Assembly (NCBI GenBank): GCA_002358855.1
Contig: DEPQ01000032.1
Span: 1-19,586, forward strand
Direction: 5' to 3'
Length of the DNA stretch: 19,586 nt
From: Bacteroidales bacterium UBA3388
GTDB taxonomy: Bacteria > Bacteroidota > Bacteroidia > Bacteroidales > P3
A model generated the notes under the pieces. It did no database searches. It saw only the letters and a list, made by a program, of their open reading frames with translations, and was not told the origin of the DNA. Shown here in pieces: positions 7,497 through 16,389 of this stretch (positions within the stretch are counted from its first letter, which is position 1; every line of letters begins with the position of its first letter). A program made the position numbers and the translations under genes.

Positions 7497-7839
7497 AGTG
7501 CGACATCTATAAGCCGAGTTCTGTCGAGTTCTATCATTAATCTACTGCTTATTTCACAACAAGCCTCTAACGACCTACCCCTCGGAAAGGACGAGCAGCC
7601 CCTTTATTCCGATATACTTGGTCTTTCAACTCATAAGGTTTACCCATTTGACTTATCACTAAATCAAATTGTGAGCTCTTACCTCACATTTTCACCCTTA
7701 CCTTTTGCAAGGCGGTTATTTTCTGTGGCACTTGCTGTCAAGTTTCTTCAACTTGCCTACCCGTTAGGTAGTATGATGCTCTGTGTTGCTCGGACTTTCC
7801 TCTCAAATTTTACTTCCAGCGATAGAACAATGCCGCACT
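7497..7839 (-). ncRNA. rnpB: RNase P RNA (catalytic subunit, bacterial type A)
   Basis: Reading the minus strand, the P4 5' half GAGGAAAGTCCGAG (7789-7802) and the 3' half CGACAGAACTCGGC (7513-7526) are both present. So are the hallmark segments GTAAGAGCTCAC, AGGGTGAAA and GGGTAAACC. The ends pair as P1: AGTGCGGCAT at the 5' end with ATGTCGCACT at the 3' end, which fixes the ends to within a few bases and gives about 343 nt. It processes the 5' leader of tRNA precursors. A U-rich run (complement of 7482-7496) follows P1 and probably ends the transcript. It begins 9 bp after the typA stop with no separate promoter match, so it may come from the typA transcript or from a promoter inside typA. 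Confidence 0.96.
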
Positions 7840-7848
7840 TATCTTTCT

Positions 7849-9663
7849 TTATTCTTTTTGAGCCGCATTTGCTGCTCTTTTTCTTGCTATTTCGTCAAGA
7901 ATAATTTTTCTTATACGTAAATGATTTGGTGTAATTTCCAAATATTCATCTTCTCCTATGTATTCCATTGATTCTTCTAAGGAGAATTTTGTTGCTGGTG
8001 CTATGCTGACTTTTTCATCTGCACCTGCTGAACGCATATTAGAGAGTTTCTTTGTGATTGTAAGGTTTACAACTATATCATCAGGACGTATTCCCTCTCC
8101 AACAACCATTCCTGTATAGACTTCTTCGCCTGGTGAAACAAAGAAGCGACCTCTGTCTTGTAATTTATTGATTGAGTATTCTATTGCAGGACCTGTTTCT
8201 TTTGCAATCAAGGCTCCCATTCTTCTTCCGCCGATTTCTCCCTTCCAAGGTTCGTATCCTTTTAGTCTATGAGCCATTATTGCTTCTCCTTCCGAAACGG
8301 TAAGCACATTATTTCTTAATCCGATGATTCCTCTTGAAGGAATTGTAAATTCTATGTGAGTTCTATCTCCCTGAGGTTCTATTGAATCAATTTCTCCCTT
8401 ACGCATTGTTACTAATTCTATTACTTTACCAGAAAATTCTTCTGGTACAACAATTGTAAGTTGCTCAACAGGTTCACATTTTACACCATCAATTTCTTTA
8501 ATGATTACTTTTGGTTGTCCAACTTGAAGTTCGTATCCTTCTCTTCTCATTGTTTCAATCAAAATTGAAAGATGAAGAATCCCTCTTCCGTAAACAATCA
8601 AAGAATCTGGTGAGTCTGTTTCTTCAATTCTCATTGCAAGATTTTTTTCCAACTCTGCGTAAAGTCTTTCTCTTAAATGGCGTGAGGTAACAAACTTTCC
8701 GTCTTTGCCATAGAAAGGAGAATTGTTGATTGTAAAAAGCATACTCATTGTAGGATCATCAACCTTTATTGGTTTTAGCGGTTCTGGATTTTCAAAATCG
8801 CAAACAGTATCTCCAATATCAAAGTTTTCTAATCCTAATATTGCACATATTTCTCCTGCGTGTACTTCTGATTTTATTTTTTCTTTAGCTAAGCCTTCAA
8901 AAACATAAAGTTCTTTAATTTTTGAACGAATCATTTCTCCATTTGCTTTGGCTAAGGTTACATCTTGACCTGCTACCAAAATTCCTCTATGCAATCTTCC
9001 GACTGCAATACGACCTACGTATGAAGAAAAGTCAAGTGAAGAAATCATTAGTTGAGTTGTTCCATCTTCTGTTTTGTATGCTGGAATGTGTTCTATGATT
9101 TGATCCAATAAATAAGAAACATCTTCTGTTGGAGTTTGCCAATCTTCGCTCATCCAACCTTGTTTTGAAGATCCGTAAACGGTTGGGAAATCCAATTGTT
9201 CTTCTGTCGCTCCTAAATTGAACATTAAATCAAAGACTTTCTCTTGTGTTTCAATTGGATTACAATTTGGTTTATCTACTTTGTTGATTACAACAATTGG
9301 TTTAAGATTTAATTCAATTGCTTTTTGAAGAACGAAACGTGTTTGTGGCATTGGACCTTCAAAAGCATCAACAACCAACAACACTCCGTCTGCCATATTC
9401 AATACTCTCTCAACTTCTCCACCAAAGTCGCTGTGTCCCGGAGTGTCAATTATGTTAATCTTAAAATCTTTATAACGAATAGAAACATTCTTTGAAAGAA
9501 TTGTGATTCCTCTTTCACGCTCTAAGTCATTATTATCCAATATTAAATCCTTTGTTTCTTGATTTTCTCTAAATAATTTCGCTTGATGAAGCATTCTATC
9601 TACAAGCGTTGTCTTTCCATGGTCAACATGGGCTATAATTGCTACGTTTCTTATATTTTGCAT
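7849..9663 (-). CDS. typA: Translational GTPase TypA/BipA
   Basis: A 604-residue ribosome-associated GTPase involved in 50S assembly and stress/cold adaptation in the bacteria studied. GTPase motifs are AHVDHGKT (11-18, G1), RGITI (51-55, switch I), DTPGH (73-77, G3) and NKVD (127-130, G4). The EF-G-like domains II, III and V and the TypA-specific C-terminal domain follow. Length is normal for the family. ATG start, 30 bp after the alaS stop and in the same direction, so probably co-transcribed. rnpB follows 9 bp after its stop. Confidence 0.96.
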   Translation of the reverse strand: MQNIRNVAIIAHVDHGKTTLVDRMLHQAKLFRENQETKDLILDNNDLERERGITILSKNVSIRYKDFKINIIDTPGHSDFGGEVERVLNMADGVLLVVDAFEGPMPQTRFVLQKAIELNLKPIVVINKVDKPNCNPIETQEKVFDLMFNLGATEEQLDFPTVYGSSKQGWMSEDWQTPTEDVSYLLDQIIEHIPAYKTEDGTTQLMISSLDFSSYVGRIAVGRLHRGILVAGQDVTLAKANGEMIRSKIKELYVFEGLAKEKIKSEVHAGEICAILGLENFDIGDTVCDFENPEPLKPIKVDDPTMSMLFTINNSPFYGKDGKFVTSRHLRERLYAELEKNLAMRIEETDSPDSLIVYGRGILHLSILIETMRREGYELQVGQPKVIIKEIDGVKCEPVEQLTIVVPEEFSGKVIELVTMRKGEIDSIEPQGDRTHIEFTIPSRGIIGLRNNVLTVSEGEAIMAHRLKGYEPWKGEIGGRRMGALIAKETGPAIEYSINKLQDRGRFFVSPGEEVYTGMVVGEGIRPDDIVVNLTITKKLSNMRSAGADEKVSIAPATKFSLEESMEYIGEDEYLEITPNHLRIRKIILDEIARKRAANAAQKE

Positions 9664-9693
9664 AGTGATTATGTGTTTCTAAAATTAGGTTTA

Positions 9694-12306
9694 TTATTGC
9701 AAAATAAGGTCTTTTATTATTTTAACAGCGTTTGGTATTCCGTTAGCGTCTTTTCCACCTGCTGTTGCGTAGTGTTTTTGTCCGCCTCCGCCTCCTTTTA
9801 CTTCTTTTGCTGCTTGACGAAGAATTGTTGAGGCGTCTTTTCCTCCTGCAACTAAATCATCTCCAACTAAAAGCGTTAATAAAACTTTTCCATTTTGCAC
9901 TCCGTGAGCAACAAAACATATTTTGCTTAATTCATTCTTGTATTTAAAGGCCATATCTTTGACCATTTCGGCATCAATTTCAGTACAATCAATTTCCAAA
10001 TAGTCTATATCGTTGATTTTTTCAATCTTATTTTTGAACATTTCAGCCAATTGCAACGCTTTTTCTTTCTTCAATTTTTCTAATCCTGCGTTTAATTCGC
10101 TGTTTTCTTCAATTAGTTTTTTTACAGATTGAACAAGGTTTGGACTTGCTGCGAAAAATGAACGTATTTCACGCATTGTGTCGGCTATCATATTAAAATA
10201 TTCTTCACAAACCTCACCTGTTACTGCTTCAATACGTCTAATTCCTGCTGCAACTGCTGTTTCTGTTACAATATTTATCATTCCTATTCTACCTGTTGAA
10301 GAAGCGTGTGTTCCTCCACAAAGTTCAATACTTTCTCCAAAGCGAACGCATCTTACTTTATCGCCATATTTTTCTCCAAACAACGCCATTGCACCCATAG
10401 ATTGTGCTTCTGCAATTGGAATTTCTCTAAAATCTTCTAACGGATAATCTTCTCTGATTGCTGAATTAACAATTCTTTCTACTTGTCTTATTTCTTCATC
10501 TGTTAATTTTGTTGGGTGAGAAAAGTCAAATCTTAATTTTTCTTCATTAACATAAGAACCTTTTTGTTCAACGTGTGTTCCTAAAACCTTTCTCAAAGCA
10601 TAGTGAAGTAAATGCGTTGCAGTGTGGTTTGCTTCTATTGCAATACGTTTCTTTTTATCCACAACCATTTTGAAAGGCTTTTCTATATCGTTTGGTAATT
10701 GCTTTACGATATGCAAAGTCAATTGATTTTCTTTGCGAGTGTCTATTATATTAGTTTTTCCACCCTCATTTTCAATATATCCCTTATCTCCAACTTGTCC
10801 TCCCATTTCTGCATAGAAAGGAGTTGCTTCAAAAACCAATTGATATAAAGTTCCATTTTTACTTGTTACCTTTCTATATCTTAATAATCTGCTTTCGGTT
10901 TCCAAAGTGTCATACCCAAGAAATTCTCCTGCTTCTTCACAAGGAATTATCTCTACCCAATCATCTGCTTCTGTCTTTGCAGCATTACGAGAACGCTCTT
11001 TTTGTGCGGCAAGATTAGTTTCAAAACCTTTCATATCAACACTATAACCTTTTTCACTTGCCATTAATTCCGTTAAATCCACAGGGAAACCATAAGTATC
11101 AAACAATTCAAAAGCAAAATCACCATCTATAACCTTATCTTGCTTTTGAGAGATGTATTTTTCAAACTTCATAATTCCATTTGAAAGCGTTCTCAAAAAC
11201 GATTGTTCTTCTTCTTTTACTATTTTTTCGATTAAAGATTGTTGTTGTACTAATTCAGGATATTGTTCTCCCATTTGAGAAACCAAAACTCCTACTAATT
11301 TATATAGGAATGGCTCAGAAAAATCAAGGAATGTGTAACCGTATCTAACCGCTCTTCTTAATATTCTTCTAATTACATAACCTGCTTTTGCATTAGAAGG
11401 AAGTTGTCCGTCTGCTATTGCAAAAGATATTGCTCTAATATGGTCTGCACAAACTCTCATTGCAACATCTTTTTCCTTATTTTCAGAATACACAACCTTT
11501 GCTTCTTTTGCTAAGAATTGAATCATTGGTTGGAAAACGTCAGTGTCGTAGTTAGAAGTTTTTCCTTGTAAAACCATACACAAACGTTCAAATCCCATTC
11601 CTGTATCTATATTCTTTTCTTTTAGAGGAACAAGACTTCCGTCTGCCATACGATTAAATTCCATAAAGACAAGGTTCCATATTTCAATAACTAATGGATT
11701 GTCCTTATTAACTAAGTCTTTTCCACTTATTTTTTCTCTTTCTTCTTTATTTCTTAAATCAACATGTATTTCCGAACAGCCACCACAAGGTCCTGTTTCG
11801 CCCATTTCCCAAAAATTATCTTTCTTATTTCCAAATATTATTCTCTCTTCCGCAATCCATTCTTTCCAATAATCATACGCTTCTTTATCAACCTGCAATC
11901 CATCTTTTTCATCTCCGCCAAAAACCGTAACATATATTATATCTTTATCTATTCCGTAAACCTTTGTCAAAAGTTCCCAAGCGTAAGCAATAGCCTCTTT
12001 CTTGAAATAGTCACCAAAAGACCAGTTTCCAAGCATTTCAAACATCGTATGATGATAAGTGTCGTGTCCAACCTCTTCTAAATCGTTATGTTTTCCACTT
12101 ACTCTCAAACATTTTTGAGAATCCGCCGCAGAAAGATAAGGTTTAGATACATTACCCAAGAAAATATCTTTAAATTGGTTCATTCCAGCATTAGTAAACA
12201 ACAAGGTAGGATCATTTTTTACCGTTATTGGAGAAGAAGGCACTATTGTATGTCCTTTTGATGCAAAAAAATCAAGAAAAGTCTTTCTTATTTCAAACGA
12301 TGTCAT
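9694..12306 (-). CDS. alaS: Alanyl-tRNA synthetase
   Basis: An 870-residue class II aminoacyl-tRNA synthetase (E. coli AlaS is 876). The aminoacylation core at the N-terminus includes motif-1-like LLFTNAGMNQFKD and MFEMLGNWSFGD. The editing domain has the zinc/editing residues HTATH (His561, His565) and CGGTH (Cys663, His667). The C-Ala domain ends with a glycine-rich GGGGG segment near KHYATAGGKD. It charges tRNA-Ala and clears Ser/Gly mischarging. ATG start with a promoter match at 12341-12348, divergent from the serine dehydratase gene. Confidence 0.97.
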   Translation of the reverse strand: MTSFEIRKTFLDFFASKGHTIVPSSPITVKNDPTLLFTNAGMNQFKDIFLGNVSKPYLSAADSQKCLRVSGKHNDLEEVGHDTYHHTMFEMLGNWSFGDYFKKEAIAYAWELLTKVYGIDKDIIYVTVFGGDEKDGLQVDKEAYDYWKEWIAEERIIFGNKKDNFWEMGETGPCGGCSEIHVDLRNKEEREKISGKDLVNKDNPLVIEIWNLVFMEFNRMADGSLVPLKEKNIDTGMGFERLCMVLQGKTSNYDTDVFQPMIQFLAKEAKVVYSENKEKDVAMRVCADHIRAISFAIADGQLPSNAKAGYVIRRILRRAVRYGYTFLDFSEPFLYKLVGVLVSQMGEQYPELVQQQSLIEKIVKEEEQSFLRTLSNGIMKFEKYISQKQDKVIDGDFAFELFDTYGFPVDLTELMASEKGYSVDMKGFETNLAAQKERSRNAAKTEADDWVEIIPCEEAGEFLGYDTLETESRLLRYRKVTSKNGTLYQLVFEATPFYAEMGGQVGDKGYIENEGGKTNIIDTRKENQLTLHIVKQLPNDIEKPFKMVVDKKKRIAIEANHTATHLLHYALRKVLGTHVEQKGSYVNEEKLRFDFSHPTKLTDEEIRQVERIVNSAIREDYPLEDFREIPIAEAQSMGAMALFGEKYGDKVRCVRFGESIELCGGTHASSTGRIGMINIVTETAVAAGIRRIEAVTGEVCEEYFNMIADTMREIRSFFAASPNLVQSVKKLIEENSELNAGLEKLKKEKALQLAEMFKNKIEKINDIDYLEIDCTEIDAEMVKDMAFKYKNELSKICFVAHGVQNGKVLLTLLVGDDLVAGGKDASTILRQAAKEVKGGGGGQKHYATAGGKDANGIPNAVKIIKDLILQ

Positions 12307-12340
12307 AAATATTATTATTTTTTACCATTATTAAAACGTG

Positions 12341-12348
12341 CAAATATA
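12341..12348 (-). promoter_or_regulatory. -7 element of the alaS promoter
   Basis: The minus strand reads TATATTTG, a full TAnnTTTG match about 35 bp upstream of the alaS ATG. No TTTG is found at the usual -33 distance. The corresponding site (CAAG at 12368-12371) is the complement of the -33 of the divergent sdaA promoter, so the two promoters may share or compete for this segment. Confidence 0.45.
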
Positions 12349-12367
12349 CGAATTATTTAACTCTTAA

Positions 12368-12398
12368 CTTGATTAAAGCAAGAAAATATGTAATTTTG
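12368..12398 (+). promoter_or_regulatory. Promoter of the serine dehydratase-transporter operon
   Basis: CTTG (12368-12371), 19 bp, then TAATTTTG (12391-12398): a full -7 match and a 3/4 -33 match, with the same spacing as the promoters at both ends of the window. Predicted transcription starts near 12405, about 18 nt before the ATG at 12423. This rules out the longer open frame that begins with TTG at 12369. Confidence 0.6.
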
Positions 12399-12422
12399 CA
12401 CTCGAAAATATCAATATTTTTT

Positions 12423-13637
12423 ATGGAAAGCATTAAAGAAATATTCAGAATTGGATATGGACCTTCAAGTTCTCATACTATGGCTCCACGAAAAGCCTCT
12501 GAATTATTTTTAAAAGAAAATATAAACGCAAAACGTTTTGAAATAACACTTTATGGTTCATTAGCCGCAACAGGAAAAGGTCACTTAACAGACAAAGCCA
12601 TAATAGATGTTTTAGGAAAAGAAAGAACAAAAATACATTGGCGAAGTGATGTTTTCTTAGATCTTCACCCTAACGCAATGAAGTTTGAAGCCTTTGACGA
12701 AAACAATCAATTAATCTCTACAAATACATATTATAGTATTGGAGGAGGAAAGATTATTCAAGAAAATTCAAAATTAGGCTTAGAAATAAAGGAAGTTTAT
12801 CCTCATCATAACCTCACAGAAATTCTTCAATACTTAGATGAAAATGGTTTAACCTTTTGGGAATATGTCCAAGAGTTTGAAGACGAAAATATTTGGGACT
12901 ATTTACGAGAAGTTCTTCAAGTAATGAAAAAATCAGTTGAAGACGGGCTAAACGAAGAAGGTGTTTTACCAGGAGGATTGCGTTTAAGAAGAAAAGCAAT
13001 GTCCTATTACACAAAAGCACGCAGTTACAAACCATCACTAAAAGGTCGTTGCTTAGTTCAAGCCTACGCTTTGGCAGTTTCAGAGCAAAATGCAAGCGGA
13101 GGAAAGATAGTTACAGCACCAACATGTGGTTCTTGCGGAGTAGTTCCCGCCGTTTTATATCACCTAAACACCGAACACGAATTTACAGAAAAACAAATAA
13201 TGCGTTCACTTGCCACAGCAGGATTGATAGGTAACGTAATAAAATACAATGCCTCTATTTCAGGAGCAGAAGTTGGTTGTCAAGGAGAGGTAGGCTCTGC
13301 TTGCTCAATGGCAGCGGCAGCAGCAAATCAACTTTTTGGCGGAACACCACAACAAATTGAATATGCAGCAGAAATAGGATTAGAACATCACTTAGGATTA
13401 ACCTGTGATCCTGTTTGCGGTCTTGTACAAGTTCCTTGCATTGAGCGAAATGCCTTTGCCGCTCTTAGAGCCTTAGATGCAAATCTTTATGCTATGATGT
13501 CCGATGGCAAACACGTAATTTCTTTTGACAAAGTTGTTGAAACAATGAAACAAACCGGAAAAGACCTTCCTTCACTCTACAAAGAAACAGCCGAAGGAGG
13601 ATTAGCCGTTGTAGGAAAAGGATTTTGCAATATTTAA
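12423..13637 (+). CDS. sdaA: L-serine dehydratase (L-serine ammonia-lyase), single-chain iron-sulfur type
   Basis: Converts L-serine to pyruvate and ammonia with a [4Fe-4S] cluster. The 404-residue protein combines the beta part (GPSSSHTMAP near the N-terminus, then a small domain) and the alpha part in one chain. The alpha part holds conserved Cys-bearing segments: APTCGSCG (Cys235, Cys238), GCQGEVGSACS (Cys286, Cys294) and LTCDPVCGLVQVPC (Cys328, Cys332, Cys339). The cluster ligands are among the later ones. I place the start at the ATG of MESIKEIF, not at TTG 12369, because family members begin this way and the promoter overlaps the upstream extension. It is first in a plus-strand run with a transporter starting 22 bp after its stop. 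Confidence 0.94.
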   Translation: MESIKEIFRIGYGPSSSHTMAPRKASELFLKENINAKRFEITLYGSLAATGKGHLTDKAIIDVLGKERTKIHWRSDVFLDLHPNAMKFEAFDENNQLISTNTYYSIGGGKIIQENSKLGLEIKEVYPHHNLTEILQYLDENGLTFWEYVQEFEDENIWDYLREVLQVMKKSVEDGLNEEGVLPGGLRLRRKAMSYYTKARSYKPSLKGRCLVQAYALAVSEQNASGGKIVTAPTCGSCGVVPAVLYHLNTEHEFTEKQIMRSLATAGLIGNVIKYNASISGAEVGCQGEVGSACSMAAAAANQLFGGTPQQIEYAAEIGLEHHLGLTCDPVCGLVQVPCIERNAFAALRALDANLYAMMSDGKHVISFDKVVETMKQTGKDLPSLYKETAEGGLAVVGKGFCNI

Positions 13638-13659
13638 GAAACAAAAAACAATATTATAA

Positions 13660-15366
13660 ATGAAGAAAATAAATTTAGATGAAATTTTCCGCCCAAAGTT
13701 CTTTGAGTTAATAAAAACAAAAAATTACACAAAAGAACTATTCATTAAAGACTTAACAGCGGGAATAATCGTTGGGGTTGTAGCAATTCCTTTGGCAATT
13801 GCCTTTGGTATCGCATCAGGAGTAAGTCCTCAACAAGGTTTAATAACAGCAATAATTGCCGGAGTATTGATTTCTATCTTTGGAGGCTCGCATGTTCAAA
13901 TCGGAGGACCAACAGGAGCATTTATTGTAATCATTGCAGGCATAATTTCCGAATACGGAACAAGCGGATTAGCAATTGCAACTTGTATTGCAGGGGTTTT
14001 GCTAATCTTAATGGGAGTTTTGAAGTTCGGAGACATTATAAAGTTTATGCCATACCCTATTATAGTAGGATTTACCTCAGGTATTGCTTTGACAATCTTC
14101 TCCACACAAATAAAAGACTTCTTTGGATTGGAAATTGCGGGTGAAGTACCAGCCAATTTCATTGAAAAATGGATTTGTTACTTCCAAAACTTCGACACAA
14201 TCAATCCTATTGTAACAATAATGGCAGTATTCACAGTAGCAATATCGTTCCTTTGGAGCAAGGTTACAAAAGTTATTCCAGGATCTCTAATAGCTATTAT
14301 TCTATGCACAATAGCAACAATCATACTTCAAAACTATGGCATTATAATTCCTACAATCGGAAGTGTATATCCTGAATTAAGCGGAGGAGCAGCACTACCT
14401 AAGCCAGAGGTTCCAGCAATTACGCTTGACAGCATAAAGGGATTGATTTCTCCTGCATTCACAATTGCTATTCTTTGTGCTATTGAAAGTTTGCTTTCAG
14501 CAATGGTAGCAGACGGAGCAACAGGAAAGAAACACCATTCCAATACAGAGTTGATTGGACAAGGAATTGCCAACTTTGTTTCTCCATTATTTGGCGGTAT
14601 TCCTGCAACAGGAGCAATCGCACGTACAATGGCAAATATAAATAACGGCGGAAGAACACCCGTAGCAGGTATAATTCATGCTATTTTCTTGCTTTTGATT
14701 TATTTATTCTTGATGCCACTTGCAGCAAACATACCTTTCGCTTGCTTAGCTGGTATCTTGGTTGTCGTTTCTTATAACATGAGTGAATGGCGTTCATTCA
14801 AAGCAATCTTCAAGAACCCAAAAAGCGATGTCGTTGTGCTTTTGACAACATTTTTCCTAACAGTTATTTTCGATTTAACTATCGCTATTGAAGTAGGTCT
14901 TCTAATTGCATTCGTATTATTCATTAAACGTGTAATGGAAACATCTTCTATAAAAGTTATCGAAAACGAACTACAACGCACTGAGGATTCCGAATCAGAA
15001 AGTGTTTATGAAAAAGTAAACAAACAAGTACAAATCTACGAAATTGACGGACCTTTCTTCTTTGGAGTAGCAAATAAATTTGACGAAGTAGGAACACGCT
15101 CAACAAAGAATAAACCTAAGGTGAGAATTATAAGAATGCGTAAAGTACCATTTATAGACTCAACAGGATTAAAGAACCTTAGAAGTTTATGTGATAAGAG
15201 CAGAAACGAAAAAATACAAATTATTCTTTCAGGAGTAACAGAAGAAGTATTCAAAGTATTAGATAAAAGCGGATTTGCCGATTATCTTGGAAGAGAATAT
15301 ATCTTTGACCACATCTCCAAAGCATTGGATAAAGCAAACGAGCTAACCATCAACACAAACGAATAA
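13660..15366 (+). CDS. SulP (SLC26-type) inorganic anion transporter with STAS domain
   Basis: 568 residues in the inner membrane. The N-terminal motif DLTAGIIVGVVAIPLAIAFG (31-50) and GGPTGAF (82-88) are SulP signatures. About 10-14 hydrophobic segments extend to about residue 425. A cytoplasmic STAS domain lies at about 455-560, with the conserved loop VPFIDSTG (Asp500). Substrates in the family include sulfate, bicarbonate and other anions or dicarboxylates, and the substrate cannot be told from sequence alone. No carbonic anhydrase gene is adjacent, which would have favoured bicarbonate. ATG start. The next gene's GTG follows its stop directly. Confidence 0.92.
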   Translation: MKKINLDEIFRPKFFELIKTKNYTKELFIKDLTAGIIVGVVAIPLAIAFGIASGVSPQQGLITAIIAGVLISIFGGSHVQIGGPTGAFIVIIAGIISEYGTSGLAIATCIAGVLLILMGVLKFGDIIKFMPYPIIVGFTSGIALTIFSTQIKDFFGLEIAGEVPANFIEKWICYFQNFDTINPIVTIMAVFTVAISFLWSKVTKVIPGSLIAIILCTIATIILQNYGIIIPTIGSVYPELSGGAALPKPEVPAITLDSIKGLISPAFTIAILCAIESLLSAMVADGATGKKHHSNTELIGQGIANFVSPLFGGIPATGAIARTMANINNGGRTPVAGIIHAIFLLLIYLFLMPLAANIPFACLAGILVVVSYNMSEWRSFKAIFKNPKSDVVVLLTTFFLTVIFDLTIAIEVGLLIAFVLFIKRVMETSSIKVIENELQRTEDSESESVYEKVNKQVQIYEIDGPFFFGVANKFDEVGTRSTKNKPKVRIIRMRKVPFIDSTGLKNLRSLCDKSRNEKIQIILSGVTEEVFKVLDKSGFADYLGREYIFDHISKALDKANELTINTNE

Positions 15367-16389
15367 GTGAAAATAACAAAATATCATCTTGCACTTATAC
15401 TTCTATCTCTACTATGTTTAAGTCTAATGATTCTTAGTTGCATAGTAGGAAGCGGAAGTATAAGTGTAAGTGATTCCTTAAAAGTACTCCTCTCTCCTAT
15501 ATTTGAAACCAACACCGACCAAATCAATCAAGGCATTAGTTATATTATTTTCAATATAAGAATCCCAAGAACACTCTTTGCAGCCTTAGCAGGAGCAGGA
15601 TTATCAGTCTGTGGCTTAGCCTTTCAATCCATATTTCGTAATCCACTTTCCGATCCCTATATTCTCGGAGTCAGTTCCGGAGCATCACTCGGAGCAACCC
15701 TTGCAATAGTTTTAGGAATGGAGAGTTTCTTTCTTGGAATCAGCGGAATGAGTTTCATATTCGCCTTTTTGAGCATATTTATCATTATAAAAATAGCCTC
15801 CTACGGCAATCGCATACACACAACAACCCTTTTGCTTGCAGGAATCTCAATAAACTTTCTTGCCTCCGCCTTTATCTCACTCCTAATGATACTAAACCAA
15901 GAACAAATCGAGAAAATAGTATTCTGGACAATGGGTTCGCTTTCAAATATCAGTTACAACTCACTCATAGGCGTAAGCATAGCAGTTGTAATCGGTGTTT
16001 TATGTATCACATACAATGCACGCTCGCTCAATGCCCTACTAATAGACTCTCAAACCGCAAAATCACTTGGAGTAAACGTAGAGCGCACAAAAAGAATCAT
16101 ACTCCTAATCTGCACACTTATGGTAGCCCTAATCGTAAGCGAAAGCGGAGTAATCGGCTTCATAGGATTAGTAGTCCCACACATAGTAAGACTAATCGTA
16201 GGCTCAGACAACAGAAAAATGATTCCCTTTTCCATATTAGGAGGAATGATATTTATGATTTCTTCCGACATAATCTCACGCACACTTATGCCACCGAGTG
16301 AAATACCCGTTGGAAGCATAACCGCACTCATAGGCTCGCCGTTTTTTATCTACCTATTGTTCAACGCAAAGAAAAGATTAAACCAATGA
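15367..16389 (+). CDS. FecCD-type ABC transporter permease (siderophore, heme or cobalamin importer)
   Basis: A 340-residue inner-membrane permease with about ten hydrophobic helices. Family motifs: IRIPRTLFAALAGAGL (64-79), FRNPLSDPYILGVSSGA (90-106), the ATPase-coupling segment GFIGLVVPHIVR (264-275), and the C-terminal EIPVGSITALIGSPFF (312-327). The start is GTG at 15367, immediately after the SulP stop codon, implying translational coupling. The stop overlaps the start of the ATPase gene (ATGA). The periplasmic binding protein and outer-membrane receptor expected for this importer class are not in the window. Substrate is unknown; iron chelate, heme or B12 are the family choices. Confidence 0.93.
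   Translation: MKITKYHLALILLSLLCLSLMILSCIVGSGSISVSDSLKVLLSPIFETNTDQINQGISYIIFNIRIPRTLFAALAGAGLSVCGLAFQSIFRNPLSDPYILGVSSGASLGATLAIVLGMESFFLGISGMSFIFAFLSIFIIIKIASYGNRIHTTTLLLAGISINFLASAFISLLMILNQEQIEKIVFWTMGSLSNISYNSLIGVSIAVVIGVLCITYNARSLNALLIDSQTAKSLGVNVERTKRIILLICTLMVALIVSESGVIGFIGLVVPHIVRLIVGSDNRKMIPFSILGGMIFMISSDIISRTLMPPSEIPVGSITALIGSPFFIYLLFNAKKRLNQ

Noticed and set aside
7473..7904. Plus-strand open frame of 143 codons
   Set aside because: It lies antisense to the RNase P RNA, whose conserved core and paired ends are unmistakable; no promoter or protein family supports the frame.
12369..12422. 18-codon N-terminal extension of serine dehydratase from TTG
   Set aside because: The extension overlaps the -33/-7 promoter elements and has no counterpart in the family, whose members begin at MESIKEIF-like sequence.
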